This document shows, one piece after another, positions 44,609 to 52,358 of a DNA stretch of 64,000 nucleotides. The translations under genes and the position numbers were made by a program. The DNA is from VRUE01 sp963844395 (lineage in GTDB: Bacteria; Actinomycetota; Thermoleophilia; Solirubrobacterales; 70-9): the NCBI GenBank assembly GCA_963844395.1, contig CAWJNX010000002.1:124001-188000 (forward strand), in the 5' to 3' direction. Below the pieces are notes generated by a model. That model did no database searches. It saw nothing but the letters and a program-made list of their open reading frames with translations, and was not told the origin of the DNA. Positions within the stretch are counted from its first letter, which is position 1; each line of letters opens with the position of its first letter.

Positions 44609-44887
44609 CTAGGAAAGCCCTTCGCGGGCCTCGCGGACCAGCGTCACAGCCTCCGGGAAGAGGACACGGATTGCGTCGCGGACCTGCATCGCCTGCTCGT
44701 CGCTCGTGCCGGAGAGCTCCAGGCGCTCGACCGAGGCGACGGTCAGCTCGACCGCGAGCCGGATCGCGTTGTCGGCCCAGGCGACGCGCTGCGAAGACTG
44801 CATCTGCTCGGCCAGCTCCTCCATCCGCTCGCGGAACTCGTCGGGGTCGCCGAACAGGTTGAAGGCTCCACCCTCCACTCTCGACAT
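44609..44887 (-). CDS. Small conserved protein of unknown function
   Basis: 92 residues, mostly alpha-helical: MSRVEGGAFNLFGDPDEFRERMEELAEQMQSSQRVAWADNAIRL, then a helix ending AMQVRDAIRVLFPEAVTLVREAREGLS. No membrane segment, no metal motif and no family I recognise. The composition and codon use look like its neighbours. It is convergent with the carbonic anhydrase gene and divergent from the pilin-like gene at 44971. Confidence 0.5.
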   Translation of the reverse strand: MSRVEGGAFNLFGDPDEFRERMEELAEQMQSSQRVAWADNAIRLAVELTVASVERLELSGTSDEQAMQVRDAIRVLFPEAVTLVREAREGLS

Positions 44888-44970
44888 GTAAGCAGGTCGC
44901 GAGCAAGGCGGTACAGAGTCTTTGCATTTGACGCGCCACGCGTGCGCCGCGAACTCCTAGCGTCGCTGCC

Positions 44971-45675
44971 ATGGGACTCCACTGGTGGGAGTATTGGCGG
45001 CGATGCGCACCTGCCTGGCGGGACCAGGACGGCGCCGCGGCGGTCGAGCAGGCGGGCCTGGCGGCGCTGATCGCGTTATTGCTGCTCGTCGCGATCTCAG
45101 CAATCGCCGCGGAGGGAGAGATCGAGGCCGGCCGCGATCTGGCCGGGACGATCTCGCGCCGGATCGCCTGCGCACCGCGCCTGCCGGGCCCCTGCCGCCG
45201 CCATCCGCTCATTCCCGCCTACGGCTGGCCGCTGGCGCGCCTCGTCCGGGCGCTTGCCCCCGCCCCGCTGGCGCGTCCCGGCCCCTCCGGCCTGCCGCTG
45301 GTCCCGGTCGACTTCCGTCGCTGCCGGCGCGAGAGCTGCGCCGTGCCGCGACCCGGACCCGCGGGCTTCCATCTGACCGCGTCGTCACGCCGCACAACCG
45401 CCTTCACGCAGGTCGTCGACCGTCGCCGCTCGCTCGGCTGGGTCGAGCTGACCTACTGGCTCTATCGGCCCGGCCTGGGCTGGGAACGCCTCGTCCGCCG
45501 CGCCGGTCCCGCCCAGGTCGAGGCGGCAAGCGGCGTCCGCGTCCTGCTCCGAGACGACCCGGCCCTCGTCCCGCTCGAGACCCTGCCCGGCCGCGACCAC
45601 TACGAGTTCCCGGCTAGCGAGCGGCCGCCGTGGCAGTGGCAGATCCCTGGCCGTTATCCCGGTTGGTCGAGCTGA
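44971..45675 (+). CDS. Membrane-anchored protein with Flp-pilin-like N-terminus
   Basis: 234 residues. Residues 16-46 (WRDQDGAAAVEQAGLAALIALLLLVAISAI) resemble the type IVb Flp/TadE prepilin leader region, with a glycine before the hydrophobic stretch and a glutamate in AAAVEQ. The remaining 190 residues are Arg/Pro-rich and contain paired cysteines (RRIACAPRLPGPCRR, RRCRRESCAVPRP), suggesting disulfides outside the cell. No tad/flp cluster or prepilin peptidase is nearby. It could be a minor pseudopilin-like surface protein. No named family is recognised. Confidence 0.5.
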   Translation: MGLHWWEYWRRCAPAWRDQDGAAAVEQAGLAALIALLLLVAISAIAAEGEIEAGRDLAGTISRRIACAPRLPGPCRRHPLIPAYGWPLARLVRALAPAPLARPGPSGLPLVPVDFRRCRRESCAVPRPGPAGFHLTASSRRTTAFTQVVDRRRSLGWVELTYWLYRPGLGWERLVRRAGPAQVEAASGVRVLLRDDPALVPLETLPGRDHYEFPASERPPWQWQIPGRYPGWSS

Positions 45676-45702
45676 CCACTCCCAAGCGCTCGGGCTCGAT
45701 GC

Positions 45703-46704
45703 TCAGCGCGTCGTGGCCGCTGGGGCCCGGGCCTCGTCAGAGGATTCGTCTCGGTCCTCTTCCGCCTGCCTGATCAGGCCGCGCCAGTCGGTCGTTTTGA
45801 AGACGAGCAAGGTCGCAGCGAAGCCAAGCACGACCGACCAGGCCGCCATCGCGATCTGCGTGCCGACCGAGAAGGAGAGCACCGCGGCGCGCGAAGGCCC
45901 CTGCAGGGTCGCGACGAGGAGCGCCTGCTGGGCGCCGGCGCCGCCCGGCGTGAAGGGGATGACGTTGGCGATCGCCTGCACGCTCATCACCAGCAGCACC
46001 TTGCCGACCGAGCCGCCGATCCCGAACGCCTCGAGCAGGAACCAGAAGGCGGCGAAGCGGCAAAGCCAGCCCGCACCCTGCCAGGCCGCAACCTCGCGCA
46101 GGTAGCGGCGCGGCGTTCTGAGGATGGCGACACCCTGTTTGACCCGATCCCAGAAGGCACGCACCCGGTGCGCATGGACGAAGACGGCGACGGTAATCCC
46201 AAGCAGCAGGCTGCCGACGACGATCGCGAAGACCTGGGGATGTTCGGCCCAGAAGGAGAGCTCGAAGGCGGGCAGGTTGGGCAGGCGCGGCGGCTCCGGC
46301 AGCAACCCCTGGGTGATCGCGTAGAGGAGGACCAGCACCCCGACGGTGGTGTCGAAGACGGTCTGGACGAGGAAGGAGGAGGTGACCGTCGGATAGGTGG
46401 AGCCGGGGACCTGCCGCTTGACCAGGAAGACCTTGGTGACGTCGCCCGCCCGCGCCGGCAGGATCGCGTTGACCCCCGCCCCCACGAGGTAGGCGCCGCC
46501 GAGACGCAGAAAGGAGATCGGGACGCCCGGGTAGGCGGCCCGCAGGACGTTGCGCCAGGCCCAGGCGCGGGCCAGCTGCATGGCAGCGAGGAAGAGGAGT
46601 GCGACGGCGAAAGCCGTCCACTCGATCTGCGAAAGGTTGGCGAAGAACTCGGCCGCGGCGCGGCCGAATGCCTTGAAGCTGGAGGCGAAGTCGGCGTAGA
46701 GCAT
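45703..46704 (-). CDS. Lysylphosphatidylglycerol synthase TM-like / flippase-like (YbhN) membrane protein
   Basis: 333-residue integral membrane protein of the UPF0104/YbhN family. Motifs include ALLFLAAMQLARAWAWRNVLRAAYPG, GAYLVGAGVNAILPARAGDVTKVFLVKRQ with the family's N-x-x-x-P-A-R-x-G-D signature, FDTTVGVLVLL and VIPFTPGGAGAQQALL. Members are thought to move lipid-linked substrates or belong to MprF-like N-terminal domains. It diverges from the sulfotransferase gene by 21 nt, so both may serve the cell surface. Confidence 0.85.
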   Translation of the reverse strand: MLYADFASSFKAFGRAAAEFFANLSQIEWTAFAVALLFLAAMQLARAWAWRNVLRAAYPGVPISFLRLGGAYLVGAGVNAILPARAGDVTKVFLVKRQVPGSTYPTVTSSFLVQTVFDTTVGVLVLLYAITQGLLPEPPRLPNLPAFELSFWAEHPQVFAIVVGSLLLGITVAVFVHAHRVRAFWDRVKQGVAILRTPRRYLREVAAWQGAGWLCRFAAFWFLLEAFGIGGSVGKVLLVMSVQAIANVIPFTPGGAGAQQALLVATLQGPSRAAVLSFSVGTQIAMAAWSVVLGFAATLLVFKTTDWRGLIRQAEEDRDESSDEARAPAATTR

Positions 46705-46725
46705 CGCAGTTACACTAGCCCGCTC

Positions 46726-47718
46726 GTGTCAGAGCCTGAGACGACCACGACCGTCCCTGCGGCCCGCCCGGATCCCGCCGATGAGGCGATGTGCGCCCGC
46801 GCCCGCGAGCGCTATACGGGCGACCGCCGCAGCCGCTTCCGCCGCCGCCGCAAGCGCCATGCAGCGCTGCCGAACCTGATCATCATCGGCGGCCTCAAGT
46901 GCGGCACGACGAGCATCCATCACTACCTCGGCCTCCACCCCGAGATCCAGATGTCGAAGCCGAAGGAGCTGAACTTCTTCGTCGAGGAGCTCAACTGGGA
47001 CCTCGGCCTGAACTGGTACGCGAGCCGCTTCGACAGCCGCTTCGCGGTGCGCGGAGAGTCCTCGCCCCACTACACCAACCTGCCCCGCTTCGAGGGCGTG
47101 CCGGAGCGGATCCGCGAGCACTGCCCCGACGCCCGTCTGATCTACATGGTGCGGGACCCGATCAAGCGCATCCTCTCGCACTGGGTGCACGCGACCGGCG
47201 CCGGTTACGAGACCCGTGAGCTGGTCCCGACGTTGTCCGATCCCGACACCTCCTACATGCACCGCTCGATGTACTGGATGCAGCTGCAGCCCTACCTGGA
47301 GCTGTTCGACCGCTCGCAGATCGAGGTGATCGCCCAGGAGGAGCTGCAGAGCGAACGCGAAGAGACGATGCGCAAGGCCTTCCGCTTCGCCGGCGTCGAC
47401 GAGAGCTTCACCTCAGAGCAGTTCGATCGCGAGTGGGAGAAGTCGAGCGCCAAGCAGGGCGACAAATACCAGGTGATGGAGAAGCTGGTGAAACTGCCCG
47501 GGCTGCGTTCCTTCGACCGCAATTTCGACCGCCTGCCGGAGTCGATGCGCTGGCTGGTAGAGAAGGTCGTCCACGACCCGGAGAAGCCACCGGCGCCGAA
47601 GCCGAAGCTCCCCGACGACCTCTTCGAGACCGTCCGCGGCCGCTTCGGTTCCGACGTCGCCGCGCTGCAGGACTTCGCCGGCCGCAAGTTCGCCGGTTGG
47701 CACGAGTACTCCTCATAG
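46726..47718 (+). CDS. Sulfotransferase domain protein
   Basis: PAPS-dependent sulfotransferase, 330 residues. The 5'-phosphosulfate loop is GGLKCGTTSIHHYLGLHPEIQMSKPKELNFF, and the 3'-phosphate motif RLIYMVRDPIKRILSHW. This pairing matches actinobacterial and heparan-type sulfotransferases. The basic N-terminal stretch (RYTGDRRSRFRRRRKRHAALP) precedes the core. GTG 46726 is used; no stronger start lies nearby. The acceptor is unknown, probably a glycan or lipid. It has a divergent promoter with the flippase-like gene. Confidence 0.88.
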   Translation: MSEPETTTTVPAARPDPADEAMCARARERYTGDRRSRFRRRRKRHAALPNLIIIGGLKCGTTSIHHYLGLHPEIQMSKPKELNFFVEELNWDLGLNWYASRFDSRFAVRGESSPHYTNLPRFEGVPERIREHCPDARLIYMVRDPIKRILSHWVHATGAGYETRELVPTLSDPDTSYMHRSMYWMQLQPYLELFDRSQIEVIAQEELQSEREETMRKAFRFAGVDESFTSEQFDREWEKSSAKQGDKYQVMEKLVKLPGLRSFDRNFDRLPESMRWLVEKVVHDPEKPPAPKPKLPDDLFETVRGRFGSDVAALQDFAGRKFAGWHEYSS

Positions 47719-47754
47719 CTCGCCGCTGATCCACGCTTTAGGGTGGCGTTTCCG

Positions 47755-48414
47755 ATGGCGCGAGCGATCGTTTATATAGATGGCTTCAATCTCTATTACG
47801 GCTGCCTGAAGGCGGAGGCGGCACTGCGATGGCTGAATTTGGCGGAGTTCGCCAACAAGATGCTGCCGAGAGATCAGGTGACAGAGATCAAGTACTTCAC
47901 TGCCATGGTCGATCAGCGCGCAGACAATCCAGGCGGCCGGGAGCGGCAAGAGATCTACATCCGGGCGCTAAAGACAATTCCCAACCTTCGGGTCTTCCAT
48001 GGCCGGTTCCTGACAACGGAGATCTGGGCACGGCGCGTCCATCCCCCTAAGGTCGGAAAGAAAAAGATCAAGGTCTTCAAGACCGAGGAGAAGGGTTCAG
48101 ACGTAAACATCGCGTCAGAGTTGCTGATCGACGGCTTTCGAGGGCACTACGAGCTGGCCGTTGTCGTCTCGAACGACGGTGACCTCAAACATCCCGTCGA
48201 GTACGTCCGCCATGAGCTCGGATTGCCTGTTGGTGTCCTCAATCCCCGCCAATACCGAAGCAGGGCGCTTTCGCCCAGCAACCTTCCAAAAGGCTCCTTC
48301 TATAAGCCGATCCGTCGAGGAGTTTTGAAATCGAGTCAGTTCCCAGAAGCCCTGCGCGACGCTCAAGGGGAATTTCGGAGACCTTCCACTTGGAGTTCCC
48401 CTAAAACGCGCTAG
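47755..48414 (+). CDS. NYN domain (PIN-like) putative ribonuclease
   Basis: 219-residue protein with the NYN/LabA fold. The acidic active-site residues appear in ARAIVYIDGFNLYYG, EKGSDVNIASELLIDGF and VVVSNDGDLKHPVEYVRHELG. It most likely cleaves RNA. ATG 47755 gives the standard MARAIVYIDGFN start; a GTG at 47743 adds four residues. The gene is visibly less GC-rich than its neighbours and uses codons such as ATA and TTT that are rare here, which suggests recent horizontal transfer. It is flanked by a palindrome downstream. Confidence 0.85.
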   Translation: MARAIVYIDGFNLYYGCLKAEAALRWLNLAEFANKMLPRDQVTEIKYFTAMVDQRADNPGGRERQEIYIRALKTIPNLRVFHGRFLTTEIWARRVHPPKVGKKKIKVFKTEEKGSDVNIASELLIDGFRGHYELAVVVSNDGDLKHPVEYVRHELGLPVGVLNPRQYRSRALSPSNLPKGSFYKPIRRGVLKSSQFPEALRDAQGEFRRPSTWSSPKTR

Positions 48415-48467
48415 GGCCGCCCCTCGGCGGCCCCGCATCCCCGCTTTCGCGGGGGGGATATGCGGGG
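48411..48467. terminator. Double hairpin after the NYN gene
   Basis: GGGCCGCC/GGCGGCCC (about 48414-48431) is followed by CCCCGCATCCCC, a short loop, then GGGGGGATATGCGGGG (to 48467). It overlaps the NYN stop and could insulate the NYN gene from the reductase gene downstream. No U-tract follows. Confidence 0.6.
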
Positions 48468-48477
48468 AAGCATAGCT

Positions 48478-49266
48478 ATGCCTGTGGCGAAAGGTCAAGT
48501 TGCTGGCCTACGCGCTGCCAGTAGGCTCGCGCTGGTGAGGCGCCTCCTCCCCGATCCCGGGCCGGTCACGATCGAGCAGCAGCTCGACTTCTATCGACCG
48601 TGGGAGCAGTCGCACGGGGAGCGGCCTTTCGTGGCGATGAACTTCGTCGTCACCGTCGACGGGCGGGCGACGATCGCGGGGCGCTCGGGACCGATCGGTT
48701 CGGCGACCGACACCGCGATGCTGGCCGGGCTGCGGACCCGCTTCGACGCGGTGATGATCGGCGCCGGCACGATGCGGGTGGAGCGCTACGGACGCCCGAT
48801 CGCGAAGCAGGAGAAACGCGAACGGCGCGAGCAGATCGGCCTTCCGCAAGACCCGCTGATGGTGGTCGTCAGTGGCCGTCTCGACCTGCCCTGGGACGCC
48901 TCGCTCTTCACCGAGGGGGAGGGTCGCGTGCTCGTCTTCACCGCCTCGGAGGCGGAGCCGCCGGAGACGGCGACCCCGCTGCAAGTCGTCCGCCACGATG
49001 GCGCGGTCAACCTGGCCGAGGCGCTGCGCCACCTACGTCAGGAGCGGGGTATCCGGGCTCTGCTCTGCGAGGGAGGGCCGCACACCTACGGCCAGATGCA
49101 GACCGCCGGCCTGGTCGACGACCTCTTCCTGACGATCGCCCCGAAGCTGGTCGGCGGCGAGGCGCCGCGGATCCTCGAGGGCGAGCTGCCGGACGTCGCG
49201 CCACTGGAGCTGGCCTGGCTGCTGGAGGACGATGGCGAGCTGTTCGCGCGCTACCGGCGGCGCTGA
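48478..49266 (+). CDS. RibD C-terminal / dihydrofolate reductase-like family reductase
   Basis: NADPH-dependent reductase fold. RPFVAMNFVVTVDGRATIAGRSGPIGSATDTAMLAGLRTRFDAVMIGAGTMRVERYG is the RibD_C signature. ALLCEGGPHTYGQMQTAGLVDDLFLTIAPKLVGG completes it. There is no deaminase domain, so it is a stand-alone pyrimidine reductase-like or unknown-substrate protein; no rib genes are adjacent. ATG 48478 is used. GTG 48535 (MRRLLPDPGPV) would give a shorter, more typical N-terminus and is a serious alternative. Confidence 0.82.
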   Translation: MPVAKGQVAGLRAASRLALVRRLLPDPGPVTIEQQLDFYRPWEQSHGERPFVAMNFVVTVDGRATIAGRSGPIGSATDTAMLAGLRTRFDAVMIGAGTMRVERYGRPIAKQEKRERREQIGLPQDPLMVVVSGRLDLPWDASLFTEGEGRVLVFTASEAEPPETATPLQVVRHDGAVNLAEALRHLRQERGIRALLCEGGPHTYGQMQTAGLVDDLFLTIAPKLVGGEAPRILEGELPDVAPLELAWLLEDDGELFARYRRR

Positions 49267-49295
49267 GGCAGGCCTCCCTGCTGGCCCATTTCGCC

Positions 49296-49315
49296 TGATA
49301 CCTCATCAGGTATCA
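49296..49315. promoter_or_regulatory. Palindromic operator upstream of the XRE gene
   Basis: TGATACCTCATCAGGTATCA is a perfect inverted repeat with 8-bp arms and a 4-nt spacer, ending 7 nt before the XRE ATG. TATCAT (49311-49316) inside it could be a -10 box. The position fits autorepression by the encoded helix-turn-helix protein. Confidence 0.7.
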
Positions 49316-49322
49316 TGGCGGC

Positions 49323-49637
49323 ATGGCATCGCCCCAAACGCTGGTGCGGGATATGCGCCTGGCAGCCGGCCTTTCCCAACGCGCTCTCGCGCAACGGGCG
49401 GGGACCTCGCAGCCCGCGGTCGCGCGCTACGAGCGGGGCGTCGCGGCTCCCTCCTGGGGCACGCTTCAGCGGCTCGCAGCAGCATGCGGACGGCGAATGA
49501 GGCTCGACGCCGAGGCCGTGCCCGATCCGCACGACGTCGCACTGGCCGAGCTTCTCCTCGGGCTCACGCCCGTGGAGCGCCTCCGGGCGCTGCGGCGCTA
49601 CGCACGTCTGCACGAGGCTGCTCGGGAGCGGCCGTGA
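49323..49637 (+). CDS. XRE-family helix-turn-helix regulator (candidate antitoxin, module 2)
   Basis: 104 residues. The HTH is textbook: LVRDMRLAAGLSQRALAQRAGTSQPAVARYERGVAAPSWGTLQRLAAACG. The C-terminal helix LTPVERLRALRRYARLHEAARERP has an ERL motif similar in kind to the small protein of module 1. It is preceded by a perfect palindrome likely to be its own operator. Its stop overlaps the GTG start of the nucleotidyltransferase gene (GTGA). Together these are the usual marks of an antitoxin-regulator in a two-gene toxin-antitoxin cassette. The function is inferred. Confidence 0.85.
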   Translation: MASPQTLVRDMRLAAGLSQRALAQRAGTSQPAVARYERGVAAPSWGTLQRLAAACGRRMRLDAEAVPDPHDVALAELLLGLTPVERLRALRRYARLHEAARERP

Positions 49638-50119
49638 CCGAGCTCGATCCCGAGAAGCTTCTCCGCTCGCTCGTCAACCATGGAGTCGAGTTCTGCGTGA
49701 TCGGGGCTGTTGCGGCGTGGCTGCAGGGCAACCCGTCGGTCACTCTCGACCTCGATGTAATGCCTCGGCGGGAGCTCGAGAACGCCGAACGCCTTGCCGC
49801 GGCGCTCAATTCGCTGGGCGCCCGCCTGCGTGGGGACGACACTGCGGTCGATCTCGAGGGGGCCGACTTTCTCGGATGGCAAACGCAGAGTTTCGAAACC
49901 GAGGCCGGTCCACTCGACGTCGTTCCGCTCGCTGCCGCGATTGGTGGATTCGAGGATGTCGCGACGATCGAGCTCTCGCTTGGCGAGCTCTCTGTTCGGG
50001 TGCTCACGATCGATGAGGTGATTGCGTCGAAGGAGAAGCTTGGGCGGCCGAAGGACACCGCAGCCCTTCCGGCCCTCTACGCCACCCGCGAGGCATTGCG
50101 GCGGCGACGGCGGCGCTGA
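49634..50119 (+). CDS. MNT-fold nucleotidyltransferase family protein (module 2)
   Basis: 161 residues. The motif FCVIGAVAAWLQGNPSVTLDLDVMP carries the nucleotide loop (G-A instead of G-G/S) and the D-x-D pair; PLDVVPL may give the third acidic residue. The tail RVLTIDEVIASKEKLGRPKDTAALPAL matches the K...RPKD pattern of modules 1 and 3. The GTG start overlaps the XRE stop, so the two are coupled. It is more diverged than modules 1 and 3. A toxin or RNA/protein-modifying role is a hypothesis. The gene ends in a run of arginine codons. Confidence 0.75.
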   Translation: MTELDPEKLLRSLVNHGVEFCVIGAVAAWLQGNPSVTLDLDVMPRRELENAERLAAALNSLGARLRGDDTAVDLEGADFLGWQTQSFETEAGPLDVVPLAAAIGGFEDVATIELSLGELSVRVLTIDEVIASKEKLGRPKDTAALPALYATREALRRRRRR

Positions 50120-50135
50120 GCTAGCTTTCCCCGCG

Positions 50136-51398
50136 ATGGACTTCAAGCCCAGCCCCCAGGTCGAGACTCTGCGCGAGCGCATTCTCGACTTCATGGACGA
50201 GCACCTCTACCCGCAGGAGCGGGAGATCATGGAGGCGCTCGACGCCGAGGTGGCACCGGGCGTGCCGTATCCGAAGATCCTGGTGGAGATCCGGGAGCGG
50301 GCCAAGGCGGAGGGGCTGTGGAACCTGTTCATGCCCGACGAGCGCTACGGGCCCGGGCTGAGCAACTGGGAGTATGGGTTACTCTGCGAGGAGATGGGGC
50401 GCAGCCCGGCGGCGGCGCCGATGGCCTTCAACTGCGGGGCTCCCGACACCGGCAACATGGAGATCCTCGCCGAGCACGGCACCGACCAGCAGAAGGAGCA
50501 ATGGCTGGAGCCCCTGCTCGAGGGACGTATCCGCTCCTGCTTCGCGATGACCGAGCCCGAGGTCTCAGGGTCGGACCCGACCCTGATCCAGGCGAAGGCC
50601 GTCCGCGACGGCGACGAGTGGGTGATCGACGGCCACAAGTGGTTCACCTCGGGGGCAGTCGGCGCCGACCTCTGCATCGCGATGGTCGTCACCGACCCCG
50701 ACGGCCACCCCTACGCGCGCGCCTCGATGATCTGCGTGCCAACCGACAACCCCGGCTTCAACCTGGTTCGGCCGATCCCGGTGATGGGCCACGACGGCGG
50801 TCCGGGCCACTGTGAGATCCGCTTCGAAGAGTGCCGCGTCCCCGCCGCCAACCTGCTTGGCCAGGAAGCAATGGGCTTCGCCGTCGCCCAGGACCGGCTC
50901 GGCCCCGGCCGCATCCACCACTGCATGCGGGCGATCGGGACCGCCGAGCGGGCGCACGAGATGATGTGCCGCCGCGCCAATGAGCGGGAGGCCTTCGGCG
51001 GCCCGCTCGGCGACAAGCAGTTCGTGCAGGAGGCGATCGCGACCTCGCGGATGGAGATCGACCAGGCCCGCCTGCTGACCATGTACGCGGCCTGGAAGAT
51101 GGACACCGAGGGCAAGCGCGCCGCCCGCCAGTCGATCTCGGCGATCAAGATCGTCGCCGCCAACATGGTGATGGACGTACTCGACCGCGCGATCCAGATC
51201 CACGGCTCCCTGGGCATGACCGACGACACCCCGCTCGCCGCCCTCTGGCGCTTCAGCCGCATGCTGCGCCTCGCCGACGGCCCCGACGAGGTCCACAAAA
51301 TGGTCCTCGCCCGCCGCGAGCTCAACCGCTGGTCGAAGCGCGCCGAGGCCGAAGCCGAAGGCACGCTCGAGCCAAGGCACGCGCCGCGCCCGATCTGA
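50136..51398 (+). CDS. Acyl-CoA dehydrogenase family protein
   Basis: FAD enzyme of beta-oxidation, 420 residues. Conserved stretches are SCFAMTEPEVSGSDPTLIQ (substrate/FAD loop), HKWFTSGAVGADLCIAMV, GPGRIHHCMRAIGTAERAHEMMCRRANEREAFGGPL, and the C-terminal IQIHGSLGMTDDTPLAALWRFSRMLRLADGPDEVHKMVLARREL. The RIADGP-like and LGMTD motifs fit the FadE-type group with broad acyl-CoA substrates. It is 16 nt after the module 2 nucleotidyltransferase, though a functional link is unlikely. ATG 50136 starts at MDFKPSPQVETLR. Confidence 0.92.
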   Translation: MDFKPSPQVETLRERILDFMDEHLYPQEREIMEALDAEVAPGVPYPKILVEIRERAKAEGLWNLFMPDERYGPGLSNWEYGLLCEEMGRSPAAAPMAFNCGAPDTGNMEILAEHGTDQQKEQWLEPLLEGRIRSCFAMTEPEVSGSDPTLIQAKAVRDGDEWVIDGHKWFTSGAVGADLCIAMVVTDPDGHPYARASMICVPTDNPGFNLVRPIPVMGHDGGPGHCEIRFEECRVPAANLLGQEAMGFAVAQDRLGPGRIHHCMRAIGTAERAHEMMCRRANEREAFGGPLGDKQFVQEAIATSRMEIDQARLLTMYAAWKMDTEGKRAARQSISAIKIVAANMVMDVLDRAIQIHGSLGMTDDTPLAALWRFSRMLRLADGPDEVHKMVLARRELNRWSKRAEAEAEGTLEPRHAPRPI

Positions 51399-51458
51399 GC
51401 AGATCCCAGATTTCTGGGTGGGAAATCTCAGATTTCGGCGACTGAAATCCCAATCTGC
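51399..51458. repeat. Imperfect palindrome after the acyl-CoA dehydrogenase gene
   Basis: GCAGATCCCAGATTTC (51399-51414) faces GAAATCCCAATCTGC (51444-51458), imperfect by two or three positions, with a second smaller GGGAAATC/GATTTCC pairing inside. AT-richer than the surroundings. Confidence 0.5.
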
Positions 51459-51483
51459 AGAAAGCATGTCACGGACGAGTCAA

Positions 51484-51516
51484 CGAAAAGGGCCGGCGAT
51501 ATGCCGGCCCTTTTCG
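51484..51516. terminator. Bidirectional rho-independent terminator
   Basis: CGAAAAGGGCCGGC (51484-51497) and GCCGGCCCTTTTCG (51503-51516) form a perfect 14-bp stem with a 5-nt loop and A/T tracts on both sides. It lies between the convergent acyl-CoA dehydrogenase and surface-protein genes. Confidence 0.88.
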
Positions 51517-51535
51517 CGATACATGAATTGGCGGG

Positions 51536-52234
51536 TTAACCGACCTTTTGGACCAAACCGGCGAAGTAACACTCGCCGGGGTGACCGGCGATGTTGAACC
51601 CGATGCTCTCATTCTGGGTCACGATCGCGGTGCCGTCCGGCGCAACGGCGATCAGGCCCGGTTCTTCACCGATCTCGATCTCCTGCTGCCCGGTGGTTTC
51701 GTCGTTGAAATAGAGTTCGGCTGGGCTGTCGGACGCGTTGAACGGCGTGAACTCGTCGCCGTTGTTGTCGTCCATCGCCGCGCCGTCGACATTGGTGAAC
51801 AGCTGCAGTTCGCCTTCGTCGGTACCGGCGTTGTTGATCGTGCACACGGCTTTGACGATGAACGGTCCGACCGTGGCGATGTCTCGGGTCCCCGAACCCA
51901 TGAAGACCGAGAACGGGATGCGGCCGACGAGGCTGTTGGCGCTTGCCGCGGTTGCCGCGTTGGCAGCGTTCGGCACGGTTCCGAGCGTCAACTCGTTGAC
52001 CTTGGCGCCGGTCACGGCCTCGTTGCGGATTTTGTTGGTCGTAATCGCGTTTTTCTTGATCTTCGAAGCCGTCACCGCGTTCCGCTTGATCTTCGCGGTG
52101 GTGACCGAGTTTGCTTTCAGGTCGTTCTTGCCGATCTTTTTCGCGGCAATGGCGGTGGCGCCGCCGAGAATGAGGAAAACCGCTATCGAAGACATCACGT
52201 TTGCGTACGTGAGTCGCTTGCGAATCTGCTTCAA
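51536..52234 (-). CDS. Secreted or surface protein with NAVTxxKIKxNA repeats (paralog A)
   Basis: 232 residues. N-terminus MKQIRKRLTYANVMSSIAVFLILGGATAIAA is a signal/anchor sequence. Residues 38-80 form short repeats (NSVTTAKIKRNAVTASKIKKNAITTNKIRNEAVTGAKV), a collagen-like or beta-solenoid pattern rich in Asn/Lys. The C-terminal 120 residues look like a secreted beta-sandwich domain (RDIATVGPFIVKAVCTINN, GECYFAGLVQKV), with two cysteines. TTG start with AGGAGAGACTC ribosome site. It is a tandem paralog of the next gene; the shared stretch covers the leader and repeats only. Function unknown. Confidence 0.72.
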   Translation of the reverse strand: MKQIRKRLTYANVMSSIAVFLILGGATAIAAKKIGKNDLKANSVTTAKIKRNAVTASKIKKNAITTNKIRNEAVTGAKVNELTLGTVPNAANAATAASANSLVGRIPFSVFMGSGTRDIATVGPFIVKAVCTINNAGTDEGELQLFTNVDGAAMDDNNGDEFTPFNASDSPAELYFNDETTGQQEIEIGEEPGLIAVAPDGTAIVTQNESIGFNIAGHPGECYFAGLVQKVG

Positions 52235-52306
52235 GAGTCTCTCCTTGGTAGTTGGGTGAAGGAGCGCGGGAGCACAGCTCCAGCGCGGTCAGACAAAGGA
52301 TTGGAA

Positions 52307-52334
52307 AGAGGGCCGGGGCATTGCCCGGCCCTCT
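52307..52334. terminator. Rho-independent-type hairpin after paralog B
   Basis: AGAGGGCCGGG (52307-52317) pairs with CCCGGCCCTCT (52324-52334), 11 bp with a 6-nt loop. It lies 25 bases downstream of the stop of the minus-strand surface protein and resembles the terminator at 51484-51516. Confidence 0.75.
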
Positions 52335-52358
52335 CTATCCGAATTGCATCGGTCGTGC

